From NCBI GenBank assembly GCA_016209705.1, contig JACQVR010000021.1:58058-122057 (forward strand): 64,000 bases of DNA, read 5' to 3'. Below, one piece after another: positions 25,898 through 37,169 of this stretch. The notes under the pieces are model-generated. The model did not search any database. It was given only the letters and a program-made list of their open reading frames with translations, and was not told where the DNA came from. Both the position numbers and the translations under genes were made by a program. How positions within the stretch are numbered: the stretch's first letter is position 1; every line of letters starts with the position of its first letter. This DNA is from Planctomycetota bacterium. Lineage in GTDB: Bacteria; Planctomycetota; MHYJ01; JACPRB01.

Positions 25898-26870
25898 ACG
25901 GCGCCGACGCTTTCGCCGGGCGCTGACCCAACCCGGAGATGTCGGGAACCGTTTCGTACGAACGCAACCATTTCGCGTATCGTTCCGCCCGGCCGCGCAC
26001 GGCGTCGAAATAAAGGGATTGGAACTTGTGCGTGATGGGCCCCATCCCCCCCCGACCGATCGGCCGGCCGTCGATCTCGCGAATCGGCGTCACTTCCGAG
26101 GCCGTGCCGCAGAAAAATGCCTCGTCCGCGATGTACGCTTCATCGCGCGTGAACCGCTGTTCGACGACGGTCAGGCCGAGGTCCCGCGCCAGTTCGATGA
26201 TCGTGTCGCGCGTGATTCCGGGCAGGATGCACGTGAGGGGCGTGGTTTTCATCACGCCTTTCCGGACGATGAAGATGTTCTCCCCGCTCCCTTCGGCCAC
26301 GTAGCCGTCGGGATCCAGCATCAGCGCCTCGTCGTAGCCGAGCGCCTTGGCTTCCTTCTTGGCCAGGACTCCCGTGACATAATGGCCCGTCACCTTGGCG
26401 CGCGTCATCGCGGAATTTGGCGCGTAACGCGAGTACGTACTGACCTTGACGCGGATGCCCCGCTTGAGCCCTTCCTCTCCCAGGTACGCTCCCCACTTCC
26501 AGGCCGCGATCACCAGACGAATCGGGTTGTCCGCCGGAAAGACGCCCATGACTCCGTCGCCGATGTACGCGATGGGTCGCACGTAGCCTTCCGCCAAGCC
26601 GTTGGCGATCAGCGTCTCGACGCACGCGTCGCTGACCGCGTCGAAATCATAGGGGATCTTGAAGCCGAGAATCTTGGCGGAATCGAAGAGGCGCTGAATG
26701 TGCTCCCGCAGGCGGAACACGGCGGAGCGCCCGTCGTCCAGGCGGTAGGAGCGGATGCCTTCGAACGCGGCGGCTCCGTAATGGAATGAATGGGTCAGGA
26801 CGTGGATCTTGGCCTCGTCCCAAGGCACCAGCGCCCCGTCCATCCAGATCGACCGCAACTTGTCAACCAC
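25896..26870 (-). CDS. ilvE: Branched-chain amino acid aminotransferase
   Basis: PLP fold-type IV transaminase for the last step of Val/Leu/Ile synthesis. 324 residues: IWMDGALVPWDEAKIHVLTHSFHYG at the N-terminus, the PLP Lys in AKVTGHYVTGVLAKKEA (about 158), EGSGENIFIV (about 192-201) and FCGTASEVTPI near 251-261. The frame is open to 26966; I place the start at GTG 26870, with TTG 26858 as an alternative, because IWMDG is near the N-terminus in relatives. ligA ends 52 bases upstream. Its stop codon lies inside a GGAGAT repeat. Confidence 0.93.
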   Translation of the reverse strand: MVDKLRSIWMDGALVPWDEAKIHVLTHSFHYGAAAFEGIRSYRLDDGRSAVFRLREHIQRLFDSAKILGFKIPYDFDAVSDACVETLIANGLAEGYVRPIAYIGDGVMGVFPADNPIRLVIAAWKWGAYLGEEGLKRGIRVKVSTYSRYAPNSAMTRAKVTGHYVTGVLAKKEAKALGYDEALMLDPDGYVAEGSGENIFIVRKGVMKTTPLTCILPGITRDTIIELARDLGLTVVEQRFTRDEAYIADEAFFCGTASEVTPIREIDGRPIGRGGMGPITHKFQSLYFDAVRGRAERYAKWLRSYETVPDISGLGQRPAKASAP

Positions 26871-26922
26871 TCCGAGGCCCTTAAATCGTGAGGTTCCGGT
26901 GAGGTCGCGGAAGGTGTGCGGG

Positions 26923-29193
<2,271 letters not shown>

Positions 29194-29239
29194 AGTTCGG
29201 ATTGGAGGTTTCCAACGCCTCCGCGGCGAATAAAAAAAA

Positions 29240-29596
29240 TCAGGAATACAGCCGCCGTCGCAAGCCTTCGAGACGTCCGGCGTCGACTCCCGACGCGGCG
29301 GAGTGGCTTTCAAACAGCGAACGGCGCACGAAGATCATGCAGGGATCCTCGAGTCCGCGCACCATGTCCAGCAGCAGCATCTGATCCAGGCCTCCGAGTT
29401 GATGGGCTCTGGCCAGCATCTTGAAGCGGCGCCGGAAGAGGCGGGCGCGGCGCGTCTCCGCCGAAAACTGCCATCGAATCCAGAAAACGACCAACACCAG
29501 CAGCAAGAGCACGCCGGCCGCCTCGATCGCCAGCGCCTGGGTGCGCCCGCCGACCAGGTCGATGAAGTACTCCTGAAAACCTTGAAGCTGAGTCAT
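29240..29596 (-). CDS. Small membrane protein of unknown function
   Basis: 118 residues with one strong membrane helix (ALAIEAAGVLLLLVLVVFWI, about 21-40) followed by a basic cytoplasmic-looking segment (RRARLFRRRFKML) and a helical C-terminus. Starts three bases after the stop of the upstream HEAT gene, so the pair is an operon. No family recognised. Confidence 0.65.
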   Translation of the reverse strand: MTQLQGFQEYFIDLVGGRTQALAIEAAGVLLLLVLVVFWIRWQFSAETRRARLFRRRFKMLARAHQLGGLDQMLLLDMVRGLEDPCMIFVRRSLFESHSAASGVDAGRLEGLRRRLYS

Positions 29597-29599
29597 CGT

Positions 29600-31453
29600 C
29601 TAGGACCACCGCTCCAGGACTTCATGGATCACCGCTCGGGCGGCGTGACTGGCTTCCGCCGCCATCCGGGCTTTGAGCATTTCCCGTCCCCCCTCGATCC
29701 GGGTCATGCCGATCGCCTGCACCGCCGCCGATCGGATCCGTTCGTCTCGGGATCCCAGCATGCGTCCCAGATGAAGCTTGGCTTCCGCCTGCCCGAACGC
29801 GGCGATCACCTGTCCGGCGGCGGCCGCGACCTCGGGATTGGAATCCAGGACGAAGGGAAGGAAAAGCGCTCCGAAGCGCATGTCGTGCAGGTCCTGCAGC
29901 GTCTCCAGGACCTGCGAGCGAACCGTCGCCTGCTCGGGAGCCATCAGTTCGAGAAGCAGCCGCAGGCCCGCGCGGCGCCCCGTGAACGCCAGCACCTGGA
30001 CAAGCAGGGGACGAACCGTCAAGTCGTGCTCCGTCAGGATGCTTTCGATCGCCGGTTTGAGCTCGCGCTGGACGTCGGTGGCCTCCACCAGATGGAGGAT
30101 CCTCAGGCGCGCGTCCGGCTTGAGGCGGACGATTTCCTCCACCACCTGTTCCACGGAGACTTCGTCGATCCGTTCGGCGACGGATTCGGCGAGCATCCGG
30201 ACGGGCGGAGGTTGATCGGAGAATGCGGCGCCGTAGCGGAACGCCCGGAGATCCATCGTGTGCTGGAGGGCCAGCCGGCACAGATCTTCGCGAGAGGAGT
30301 TCAGAAGGGGCTGTAGCAGCCTGGCCTTCTGCGGCGACTGGAGCTGGGCGACCATTCGCGCCGCGACCAGTTTGACGTCGTCCGAAGGGTCGGACAGCGC
30401 CACCCGGGCGAGATCGGCGATGTGGGGATAATTCAGGCGGCGGAATGTCCGGAGCGTGTACGCGCGCACGGCGGGCGTCCGGCTGCGCAGAAAAGATTTG
30501 AGGGCCGTGTCCCGTTCCTTGACGCTGATCGAGGCGCCGGAGATGAAGTCGATGAGAATCACCGCCGCCGAGGCCGGCAGGTCGGGATTCGCTTCGATCA
30601 TGGGAAGAAAAGGAAGCTCCTTCATTCCGGCCAGCGCTTCCGCCCGCTCCGGCGTCAACTGCCAGAGGTACTGCGCGATCGCCGTCCCGAACTCGGGGTC
30701 TTTTCGAAGCAGCATGATCGTGACCGCGACGTCCCGATATTTGCTGAGCCCTTCGAGATAGAGGCGGAAAAGGATGTCCACCATCGCCTCGGAGTGCGCC
30801 GCCTGCATCCGCTGGACGAACGCCTTCCACAAAAGGCTGTCGACGTGGTTCAGGACGACGGACGTGATCAGGCGGTACGCGTCGGCTCCGCTTTCGATGG
30901 CGATGTCCAGGACGATGTTCTTGCGATGAAAGTGCCACGTGCGCAGGAGGACTTCCAGCGCCTGAAGCATCGCGGCGCGGTTCCGGTCGAGATACGCGCG
31001 GCTGTCCGCGTCCTTGCGCGCCTGCCAGTTCATCAGGTGGTAGTGGTACGTCATCGTGATCTTTTCCAGGAAGTGGGTGACGTTGTCGCGGATCAGCTTG
31101 GAGGCGTCGTCCAGTCCCACGGCGAGGTCGCGAAGGATCTCGGGCCCTCCCATGTCCCGCAGCATCGTGAAGGCGGCGCGGCGGGTGAATTCCGAGCCGG
31201 ACCGGATCAGCTTGCGGGCGGCTTCGACGAACACGGTCCCTTCCGCCAGGATCCGTTCCCGAATCTCGGGCAGCAGCGTCTCGTAGTGGTGCACGACAAC
31301 GTCGGGACGGTTGAGGCGGGACCGATCGGCCAGCATCTCGAACGCGGCCGTCTGGATCTCCAGGTAATGTTCGGTCAGCGCCGCCTCGACATAAGGGAGC
31401 GCCACCTCCGGCTCCAGCGATGCGAGCGCATCGAACGTATCGCGCGCGGACAT
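29600..31453 (-). CDS. HEAT-repeat solenoid protein
   Basis: 617 residues made almost wholly of alpha-helical HEAT-like repeats, e.g. RTPAVRAYTLRTFRRLNYP, DPSDDVKLVAARMVAQL, SRDERIRSAAVQAIGMTRIEGG, with no signal peptide or membrane helix. Probably a cytoplasmic scaffold. The frame is open upstream to 31576, but the ATG at 31453 (MSARDTFDALASLEPE) follows a repeat-rich non-coding gap and is the sensible start. Forms an operon with the small membrane protein downstream. Confidence 0.75.
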   Translation of the reverse strand: MSARDTFDALASLEPEVALPYVEAALTEHYLEIQTAAFEMLADRSRLNRPDVVVHHYETLLPEIRERILAEGTVFVEAARKLIRSGSEFTRRAAFTMLRDMGGPEILRDLAVGLDDASKLIRDNVTHFLEKITMTYHYHLMNWQARKDADSRAYLDRNRAAMLQALEVLLRTWHFHRKNIVLDIAIESGADAYRLITSVVLNHVDSLLWKAFVQRMQAAHSEAMVDILFRLYLEGLSKYRDVAVTIMLLRKDPEFGTAIAQYLWQLTPERAEALAGMKELPFLPMIEANPDLPASAAVILIDFISGASISVKERDTALKSFLRSRTPAVRAYTLRTFRRLNYPHIADLARVALSDPSDDVKLVAARMVAQLQSPQKARLLQPLLNSSREDLCRLALQHTMDLRAFRYGAAFSDQPPPVRMLAESVAERIDEVSVEQVVEEIVRLKPDARLRILHLVEATDVQRELKPAIESILTEHDLTVRPLLVQVLAFTGRRAGLRLLLELMAPEQATVRSQVLETLQDLHDMRFGALFLPFVLDSNPEVAAAAGQVIAAFGQAEAKLHLGRMLGSRDERIRSAAVQAIGMTRIEGGREMLKARMAAEASHAARAVIHEVLERWS

Positions 31454-31481
31454 GGGTGAATGGATTCTATGCGGCGCCGGA

Positions 31482-31665
31482 CCGGAAGTCCAAAGTCCGA
31501 AGCCGAGAACGCGGAGAAACGTGGTGGGTGAGGAACCGTCAAGAAATGCTCGGCCATTTCTTGCGGGAACCGCCAAAACGCTGAAACACCATCGGACGTC
31601 CTTTTTCGAGTTCCCTTGGCGATTCAGCGCTTTGTCGGTTCAAGTGGTTCACAAAGGAATCGCAG
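31482..31665. repeat. Repeat-filled gap: GAAGTCC heptamers and an inverted repeat
   Basis: About 250 bases between the HEAT gene and murD. It starts with GAAGTCCAAAGTCCGAAGCC (31482-31505) and continues with an inverted repeat whose arms are AACCGCCAAAACGCTGAA (about 31566-31586) and TTCAGCGCTTTGTCGGTT (about 31624-31641). No gene seen. Confidence 0.6.
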
Positions 31666-31705
31666 CCGTCATTTCTGGGCGAGCCCGTATGTCTCCACCC
31701 GCGAC

Positions 31706-33103
31706 TCACAACGTGCGACCCGGCTCCGTGCTCTGGACGAGCTCCTTGAAGCGGCGCCCCCGCTCGGCGAAGTTGCGGAACATGTCGAAGCTGGCGCAGG
31801 CCGGCGAGAGCAGCACGGTGTCTCCTTTCCGGGCGGCCTGGACGGCCAGCGCGACCGCTTCGTCGAAGCTCCGGCCCCTCAGAATCTGCGTCGCGCCCGG
31901 CCCGATCGCCGCGGCGATCGCGTCCGCGGTCTGTCCCAGCAGCACCGCCGCGCGCACCTTCTCCGCGATCCTCCGGCCCAACGCCTCGAACGGCAGCTTC
32001 TTGTCGTATCCACCCGCGATCAGGACGAACGGACCGGGCAACGTGTCGAGCGCCGCCAGCGTCGAGTCGGGATTGGTCGCGATCGAGTCGTTGTAATACT
32101 TCACCCCGCCTCGCTCGACGACGAACTCGAGGCGATGCTCGACGCCCGGAAAGGCGATCAGCGCGTCGCGGACCGCGGCTTCCCATCCTTCCCATTCCGG
32201 AAAGGCCAAGCGGCTGGCCGCCGTCGCCGCCGCCATGTTCTGGAGGTTGAACGTCCCCGGCAGACGGCGCGTGGAGACGTCGAGGGCGCCCGACCCGCCC
32301 GGCAGGCGCCATTCGATCCGTTCGCCCGCCGCGCGGACGTCGGCGTCCCCCCGAAGGCTGAACGTGGCTGTCCGGGAAGGCGCGCGGAATCCGGAGACCA
32401 CGGGATCGTCCGCGTTGAGCACCTTCCAATCGTCAGGGCCCTGGTGCGCGACGATGGCGCGCTTCGCCGCCGCGTAGCGTTCCATCGTTCCATGCCGATC
32501 GAGGTGATTCGGCGTGAGATTCATGACCACCGCCACCCGCGGGCTTCGCTCGATCGCGTCCGCGTGCTCGAGTTGAAAGCTGGACAGCTCCAGCACGACC
32601 AGATCGTCGGAGCCGATCTCGTCGACCCGCTCCAGAAGCGAGCCGCCGATGTTTCCACCGACCCACGTCCGCCGCGGCCCCCGCCGGAGCACCTCGCCGA
32701 TGAGCGCGGTGGTGGTGGTTTTTCCGTTCGAGCCGGTGATCCCGACCACGGCGCGGGCGCGGCAGAGCTTGAGAAAAAGGTTCATTTCCGTATCGATGGC
32801 GCGCGCCCGCTTCAGCCAAGGGCTGTCCGGAGGAACGGCGGGATTGACGAGGACCCAGTCGGCGCCGGAGAAATATTCGTTCTGATGGCCGCCCAGGCGC
32901 AGCTCTACGTGATAAGGGTTCAGGGACTCGATGGATTCGCGAAGCGCTTCCTCGGGGCGCAGGTCGGTCACGAGCACGCGCGCCCCTCGCGCGGCGAGAA
33001 AACGGGCGGCTCCGACGCCTCCGCCGAACATTCCCAGGCCCATCACGGTGACGCGAGCGCCTTTCAGGGGAGGCACGTCGCGCGCCAGCGACCACGGGGT
33101 CAT
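31706..33103 (-). CDS. murD: UDP-N-acetylmuramoylalanine--D-glutamate ligase MurD
   Basis: Adds D-Glu to UDP-MurNAc-L-Ala in the cytoplasm. 465 residues with the Mur ligase P-loop GITGSNGKTTTTALIG (about 118-133), LELSSFQLE, NLTPNHLDRHGTM, the NDSIATNPDSTLAAL segment and LLSPACASFDMFRNFAERG at the C-terminus. ATG 33103 overlaps the stop of the PEGA lipoprotein gene (ATGA). It stands alone here, away from the usual dcw cluster. Confidence 0.95.
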   Translation of the reverse strand: MTPWSLARDVPPLKGARVTVMGLGMFGGGVGAARFLAARGARVLVTDLRPEEALRESIESLNPYHVELRLGGHQNEYFSGADWVLVNPAVPPDSPWLKRARAIDTEMNLFLKLCRARAVVGITGSNGKTTTTALIGEVLRRGPRRTWVGGNIGGSLLERVDEIGSDDLVVLELSSFQLEHADAIERSPRVAVVMNLTPNHLDRHGTMERYAAAKRAIVAHQGPDDWKVLNADDPVVSGFRAPSRTATFSLRGDADVRAAGERIEWRLPGGSGALDVSTRRLPGTFNLQNMAAATAASRLAFPEWEGWEAAVRDALIAFPGVEHRLEFVVERGGVKYYNDSIATNPDSTLAALDTLPGPFVLIAGGYDKKLPFEALGRRIAEKVRAAVLLGQTADAIAAAIGPGATQILRGRSFDEAVALAVQAARKGDTVLLSPACASFDMFRNFAERGRRFKELVQSTEPGRTL

Positions 33104-33531
33104 CGGGGTTGATCCTGGAGGGGCGCGGCGCCCTCGCGCTCGAATGCCTCGGCACGGGCTCTCACGCGTTCGAGGTCTTCCCCCTTCGGCGGCTCGGGAT
33201 CCAGCGCCACGACCAGTTCGGTTCGATCCGTGAGGGGAATGGGCAGGAGGACGTCGGTGATCAGGTCGAAGGGGAAAATCTGCCACCAGGGGGCGCTCAA
33301 GACAATGTGATGCCTCAACGATCGATAGCCCGGTTTGACGAGCAGCAGCGCCCGGCCGCCGTACCACGCGTACGGGATGTCCACGGGCGTTATCCCGGCG
33401 GGCTCGCCGTCCAGGAAGACCTCGGCCCCGGCGGGCTCGCTGCGGATGGAGATCCATCGCTCCACGCAGCCGGTCATCGACACGAGAAGCGCGAGAGCGA
33501 ACGGAACCCATCGTTTCACGGGGAAAAGCAT
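33100..33531 (-). CDS. PEGA-domain lipoprotein
   Basis: 143 residues: lipoprotein signal with lipobox MTGC (Cys about 22) and a PEGA domain, seen as ISIRSEPAGAEVFLDGEPAGITPVDIPYAWYG. PEGA domains are thought to contact carbohydrate or surface-layer structures. Coupled to murD by an ATGA overlap, which suggests a cell-wall-related role, an inference from context only. Confidence 0.82.
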   Translation of the reverse strand: MLFPVKRWVPFALALLVSMTGCVERWISIRSEPAGAEVFLDGEPAGITPVDIPYAWYGGRALLLVKPGYRSLRHHIVLSAPWWQIFPFDLITDVLLPIPLTDRTELVVALDPEPPKGEDLERVRARAEAFEREGAAPLQDQPR

Positions 33532-33544
33532 AAGACAATCCGCG

Positions 33545-33692
33545 GCCCTGAGTCCAGAGCCAGAAGCCGCTCGCTCCCTGAACGGCGAGATCTGATCGGT
33601 TTGCGTTTTTCACCGCGGAGATCGCAAAGAACGCAGAGAGGCCGCTGCAGAAGGCAATAAAGAAGCCTTTTCCGCGTTTCTCGGCGGTGAGA
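33545..33692. repeat. Repeat-rich gap upstream of the PEGA gene
   Basis: AGTCCAGAGCCAGAAGCC heptamer remnants at about 33550-33568, then an inverted repeat with arms TTTTTCACCGCGGAGATCGC (about 33605-33624) and GCGTTTCTCGGCGGTGAGA (about 33678-33696). No gene seen. Confidence 0.55.
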
Positions 33693-33738
33693 TTCCGACT
33701 TCTTTCCGACACATGCGGACCTGCCAGCGGCTGGAATG

Positions 33739-34413
33739 TTACCAATGAAATCCGAGGCTCAGCGAAAAGCGCACGCCGCCGGCATCCACGGAATCTTCCA
33801 GGTCGAACAGCTTTACCCTCATCGAGGAAAGTCCGATAAGGAATCCCACACTGAACTGAGGGGCCGGGTGGAAGTCCACACCTCCGTGAAACCAGAAACC
33901 CAGCGCGCCGTCATCATCCGAATCGGATACGCCCAGGTCCTGAAAGTCGATATCGGCGGACACGCTTCCCACGAGCAAGCCGCCCCCCAAGAAAGGCCGC
34001 ACCACGTCCGATGCATGCCAGGTGTGTCGCACACCTAACTGCACCTCAAGAGTCGCAACTTCCGCCTTGAACGAACCAACCGATGGGTCGAAATCTTTTC
34101 CATCGCCTGCGCTGAATAGGATGGCGCTGACCAGATCGACATCCCAATCGTGGGGGCGGAAGACGCCCATGATACCCATCTCGCCGTGGTCCTCGGCGGG
34201 AGTCCAATCGAGGCCACTCAGCGACTTTCCGCCGATGACGAGGCTGATGCTGTTCAGGTGGACCGGCTGTTGGGAGATATTTTCCGGCTCTGTCCGCAGC
34301 AACGAGGGCAAAGGCTCCCCGAGAACTGGTGAGTTCACGTCCTGAGCAAAAACGCTGCTTCGTATGGCGAATGCCATGAGCGTCATGGCCACCGCTTGCG
34401 TGTACCGCCTCAT
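33739..34413 (-). CDS. Predicted outer-membrane beta-barrel protein
   Basis: 224 residues with a signal peptide cleaved after VFAQ, then alternating polar/hydrophobic strands ending in an aromatic residue (FSLSLGFHW), the hallmark of small outer-membrane barrels. GVDFHPAPQFSVGFLIGLSS and FLGGGLLVGSVSADI look like adjacent barrel strands. Specific function unknown. ATG 34413 chosen because of the signal peptide; a terminator for the upstream porin-like gene ends just before it, so it likely has its own promoter in the 34414-34434 to terminator interval or is expressed by read-through. Confidence 0.7.
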   Translation of the reverse strand: MRRYTQAVAMTLMAFAIRSSVFAQDVNSPVLGEPLPSLLRTEPENISQQPVHLNSISLVIGGKSLSGLDWTPAEDHGEMGIMGVFRPHDWDVDLVSAILFSAGDGKDFDPSVGSFKAEVATLEVQLGVRHTWHASDVVRPFLGGGLLVGSVSADIDFQDLGVSDSDDDGALGFWFHGGVDFHPAPQFSVGFLIGLSSMRVKLFDLEDSVDAGGVRFSLSLGFHW

Positions 34414-34434
34414 GATTTCTCTCTTTATTAAATG

Positions 34435-34465
34435 AAAAACCCCCGGCCCTTGGAAGAGCCGGGGG
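34435..34465 (-). terminator. Rho-independent terminator after the porin-like gene
   Basis: On the minus strand an 8-bp GC stem (GCCGGGGG pairing CCCCCGGC, about 10-base loop) is followed directly by TTTTT. It lies 19 bases past the stop of the 34484-35881 gene. Confidence 0.85.
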
Positions 34466-34483
34466 TTCGGTTGACTTCCATGA

Positions 34484-35881
34484 TTAGAACTTTGCGCTCG
34501 CGCCGAGCGTGAACATGAAGGTGCTGTCTTCTGCGTCGATCGTGACCAGCTCGAGGACGTCCGAGCCGAAGAGGAAGCCCGCCTGAAGTTCGAGGGCCAC
34601 CTGCTTCGAGTACCACCACGTCGCGTAGACGTCCAGTTCCGTGCCGAGCGTGTCGGTCTGATTGGGGGCGACTCCCACATCTTCCGTCGTGGTGACGAAG
34701 CCCAGGATCGCCTTCAGGTTGACGTTGTTCTTGAGCGCGCCGCCTCCGGCCGTCAGCGACAGGCCGCCGCTGATCTTGACGGCGGTCATGTTGGTGTTCC
34801 AGTTGAACCCGAAGTACGGGTTCTCGATGATCAGGAGGTCGTTGACGTTCTCATAGCTCAAGAAGTTGTCCACGTCCCCATCGGCGAAGTCGTCGTCGCC
34901 GCTCAGAAGCGTGAAGCTGCCTTCGACCCAGGGGATGTTGTCCGCCTGGAAGTCGAAGTGCGCGCCGACGTTGACCGCGAAGCCGCCGGCGTCCAGCGTC
35001 TCGCCGGTGCCCGCCGGATCCATGCCTGCGTCGCCCGTCTGGAAGTAGAACTCGCCGAAGAGCTCCAGGCCCTGCGTGCCGATGTCCTTCAGGCTGGCGC
35101 CGGCGCCGATCGTGATGACGCCCGAATGGCCTTCCTTCCCCGCTACGTCGCCGGGGAAATGGTTGACCGCCACGATCACGCCGATGCGGCTGCCCTTGCT
35201 GACCTGCGCGCTGAGATCGTAGTACAGCATCGCGACGTAGGCGGACTCGTCGGCCGACGGATTACCGCCTTCGGAGATGGCCGGCAAGAGGCCGATGCCC
35301 AGGTGGATCGATTCCCGGTGATACCAGACCGAAGCGCCCGCGACCTGCTGCCAATCGGAATTCCCCACCGTGTCGATGCCGGCGATGCCGGGGAACATGT
35401 TGTCCTGGAACGAGGGGCTGTGATGAGGATCGAAGAACAACGCGCCGCCCCGCCCGCGGACGTCGAAGACGAAATCGTTTTGCGTGCCGACCTGAACCGT
35501 GATGTCGGGATTAAAGAACTCCGAGAACTTCACCGCCGCGTCCCACAGCCTTACTTCCTGACTGTCGGCGCCCAAGAAGCCGACGGGGATGCCGCCGTCC
35601 AACCTCGTCGTCGCGAGGTTGAGCAGAACGCTCACCTTCTCGGTGAGCTCGACGTCCAGTTGGACATTGGCGTCATATTCGATGGTGGTGACGGACAGCG
35701 GGGGGCCGCCGAGAGCCTGGACGATTTCTCTCGAGCGCCACACCCAGTCCAAGTCGACGCCGCCGCTGACCTGGATCCGCAACGTTTCCGTGCGGTCCTT
35801 GCTCTTTTCCACGCCCTGCGCGTAGGCCGACAGGGCCAGCGCGAGGACAAGGAATGGAGCCACACACGCAGACTTCTTCAT
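34484..35881 (-). CDS. Porin-like outer-membrane protein
   Basis: 465 residues with a signal peptide cleaved after AYAQ, long runs of alternating beta strands and a C-terminal aromatic (FTLGASAKF), as in trimeric or monomeric porins and alginate-export-type barrels. The segment FLSYENVNDLLIIENPYFGF with NWNTN closely matches FQSYENQNRFLIAESAEFGW with DWDTN in the gene at 42783-44129, so the two are paralogues. Terminator follows directly. Residue composition (many Asp/Gly in loops) fits an outer-membrane channel; solute unknown. Confidence 0.75.
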   Translation of the reverse strand: MKKSACVAPFLVLALALSAYAQGVEKSKDRTETLRIQVSGGVDLDWVWRSREIVQALGGPPLSVTTIEYDANVQLDVELTEKVSVLLNLATTRLDGGIPVGFLGADSQEVRLWDAAVKFSEFFNPDITVQVGTQNDFVFDVRGRGGALFFDPHHSPSFQDNMFPGIAGIDTVGNSDWQQVAGASVWYHRESIHLGIGLLPAISEGGNPSADESAYVAMLYYDLSAQVSKGSRIGVIVAVNHFPGDVAGKEGHSGVITIGAGASLKDIGTQGLELFGEFYFQTGDAGMDPAGTGETLDAGGFAVNVGAHFDFQADNIPWVEGSFTLLSGDDDFADGDVDNFLSYENVNDLLIIENPYFGFNWNTNMTAVKISGGLSLTAGGGALKNNVNLKAILGFVTTTEDVGVAPNQTDTLGTELDVYATWWYSKQVALELQAGFLFGSDVLELVTIDAEDSTFMFTLGASAKF

Positions 35882-36210
35882 GCTGAAAACCCTCCCTTAG
35901 CTAACCTGTCTCCCTGTGCCGAACGTTCCCTGGAACTGAACTTGGCGTGTTCGAGTACCGGCCCTTCGGATTCCGCAGACGTTTCCATTTCCGGGCGACG
36001 ACGGTGGGCACCCCTAGGCCATGCCCGCCTTGCCGAAGCAGCCGGAAACGGGGCCGGATTCCTCCGTACGGTGAACCTGCCCCCTCTCTCCATCCTCCGA
36101 ATTCGGAGCAAATCTACTCCTCCTACGGGGCATGTCAAGAAAAACATATGCCCGACGGCGCATATGGACGCTCGCCGCGCCAGGGGGATCACGCCGGTTC
36201 AGTCCGTTTG
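35882..36210. other. Gap of 329 bp between porin-like gene and ispD
   Basis: Holds the presumed leftward promoter of the porin-like gene and a CATATG...CATATG imperfect palindrome (36149-36170). GC-poorer than the flanking genes. I see no gene or known RNA motif. Confidence 0.5.
36111..36138 (-). promoter_or_regulatory. Candidate promoter for the porin-like gene
   Basis: On the minus strand TTGACA (36138-36133) and TAGATT (36116-36111) with a 16-base spacer. It would give a leader of about 225 bases before the ATG at 35881. Confidence 0.4.
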
Positions 36211-36906
36211 TCAACGAGAAGCCCCCCGGCCACTTTTCCGCCCATGCGCGGGAAGGACACGGGAGCGTCTCCGCTTCTGGAGAAGATACTCGGCATATTC
36301 CAAGTCCGAACTTGAGGTGATTTTGAAATTTCTCGAATCTCCGTCCACCGCCACCACGGTTTTCCCCGCCCGCTCGACGATCTGCGCGTCGTCCGTCGCG
36401 TCGCGCTCGGCGCATCCCCGACCATACGCCTCCAGCAGGAGGTCGCGCCGAAATCCTTGCGGCGTCTGAACGCAACGGACGTTCGATCGATCGTGCGTTT
36501 CCTCGACGCGCCCGTCCGGACCGACGCGCTTGAGCGTGTCGCGCGGCGGGATCGCCGGTACGGCCGCTCCGTGCCGGCGGGCGGCGCGCAGGACCCGGCG
36601 CGCGAGCGCCACCGTGACGAACGGACGCGCGGCGTCGTGGATCAACACGAAATCCGAGCGGGGATCCGTGGCTCGAAGGCCCTGGAGGACGGAATCCTGG
36701 CGGCGGCGGCCGCCGGGGACGCCGCCCGCGAAGGGGGTTTTCGGCGGCGTGACCAGCACGATTTGCGCGACCTCGGGCATCCGGCGAAACACCTCCAGCG
36801 AATGAAGGTACAAAGGCCGGCCGGCCAGCGGCAGCAAGGCCTTCGGGGTGCGCCGCTTCATGCGTCGCCCCGCGCCGGCGGCGAGAAGGATCACCGAAAC
36901 GCACAT
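36211..36906 (-). CDS. ispD: 2-C-methyl-D-erythritol 4-phosphate cytidylyltransferase IspD
   Basis: Third step of the MEP isoprenoid pathway. 231 residues: nucleotide-binding LLAAGAGRRMKRRTPKALLP (about 7-26), FVLIHDAARPFV (about 86-97), VRCVQTPQGFRRDLLLEA and TDDAQIVERAGKTV. The C-terminal 20 residues (RRSRVLPAHGRKSGRGASR) are extra and basic. Stands alone, with ispF not adjacent. Divergent from the metallo-beta-lactamase-fold gene across a repeat-bearing gap. Confidence 0.95.
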   Translation of the reverse strand: MCVSVILLAAGAGRRMKRRTPKALLPLAGRPLYLHSLEVFRRMPEVAQIVLVTPPKTPFAGGVPGGRRRQDSVLQGLRATDPRSDFVLIHDAARPFVTVALARRVLRAARRHGAAVPAIPPRDTLKRVGPDGRVEETHDRSNVRCVQTPQGFRRDLLLEAYGRGCAERDATDDAQIVERAGKTVVAVDGDSRNFKITSSSDLEYAEYLLQKRRRSRVLPAHGRKSGRGASR

Positions 36907-37101
36907 GGGGAAAGAAGCCAGGAGCCAGCAGCCAGAAGCCAGGAGTCAGAATAAATGAGGAACGCGCTTCGCGCACCTCTATATTTCGCCACGGGCATCA
37001 CGAGATGCGATCCGTGCGAGCGCGAGATGCGTCAATCTAACTTCGGTGTTCTCTTCGGTCTTCGGGCTTCTGGCTCCTGACTTCTGGCCTCTGGTATCGG
37101 G
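36905..37101. repeat. AGCCAGA heptamer repeats in inverted arms
   Basis: Left arm 36908-36950 is six 7-base units (GAAGCCA, GGAGCCA, GCAGCCA, GAAGCCA, GGAGTCA, GAATAAA). Right arm about 37057-37101 is the complementary form (TTCGGGC, TTCTGGC, TCCTGAC, TTCTGGC, CTCTGGT). They enclose about 100 bases without a gene, between divergent ispD and the hydrolase gene. Confidence 0.82.
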
Positions 37102-37169
37102 CCTCGCTTGACAGCTTCGGACGGTTCTGGCACGCTTTGCACGCCTTGGCTGCCACCGGATCGAGAAAA

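Noticed and set aside
37108..37141. Sigma-54 promoter (CTGGCACGCTTTGCA) before the metallo-beta-lactamase-fold gene
   Set aside because: The GG and GC elements are 8 bases apart instead of the required 10.
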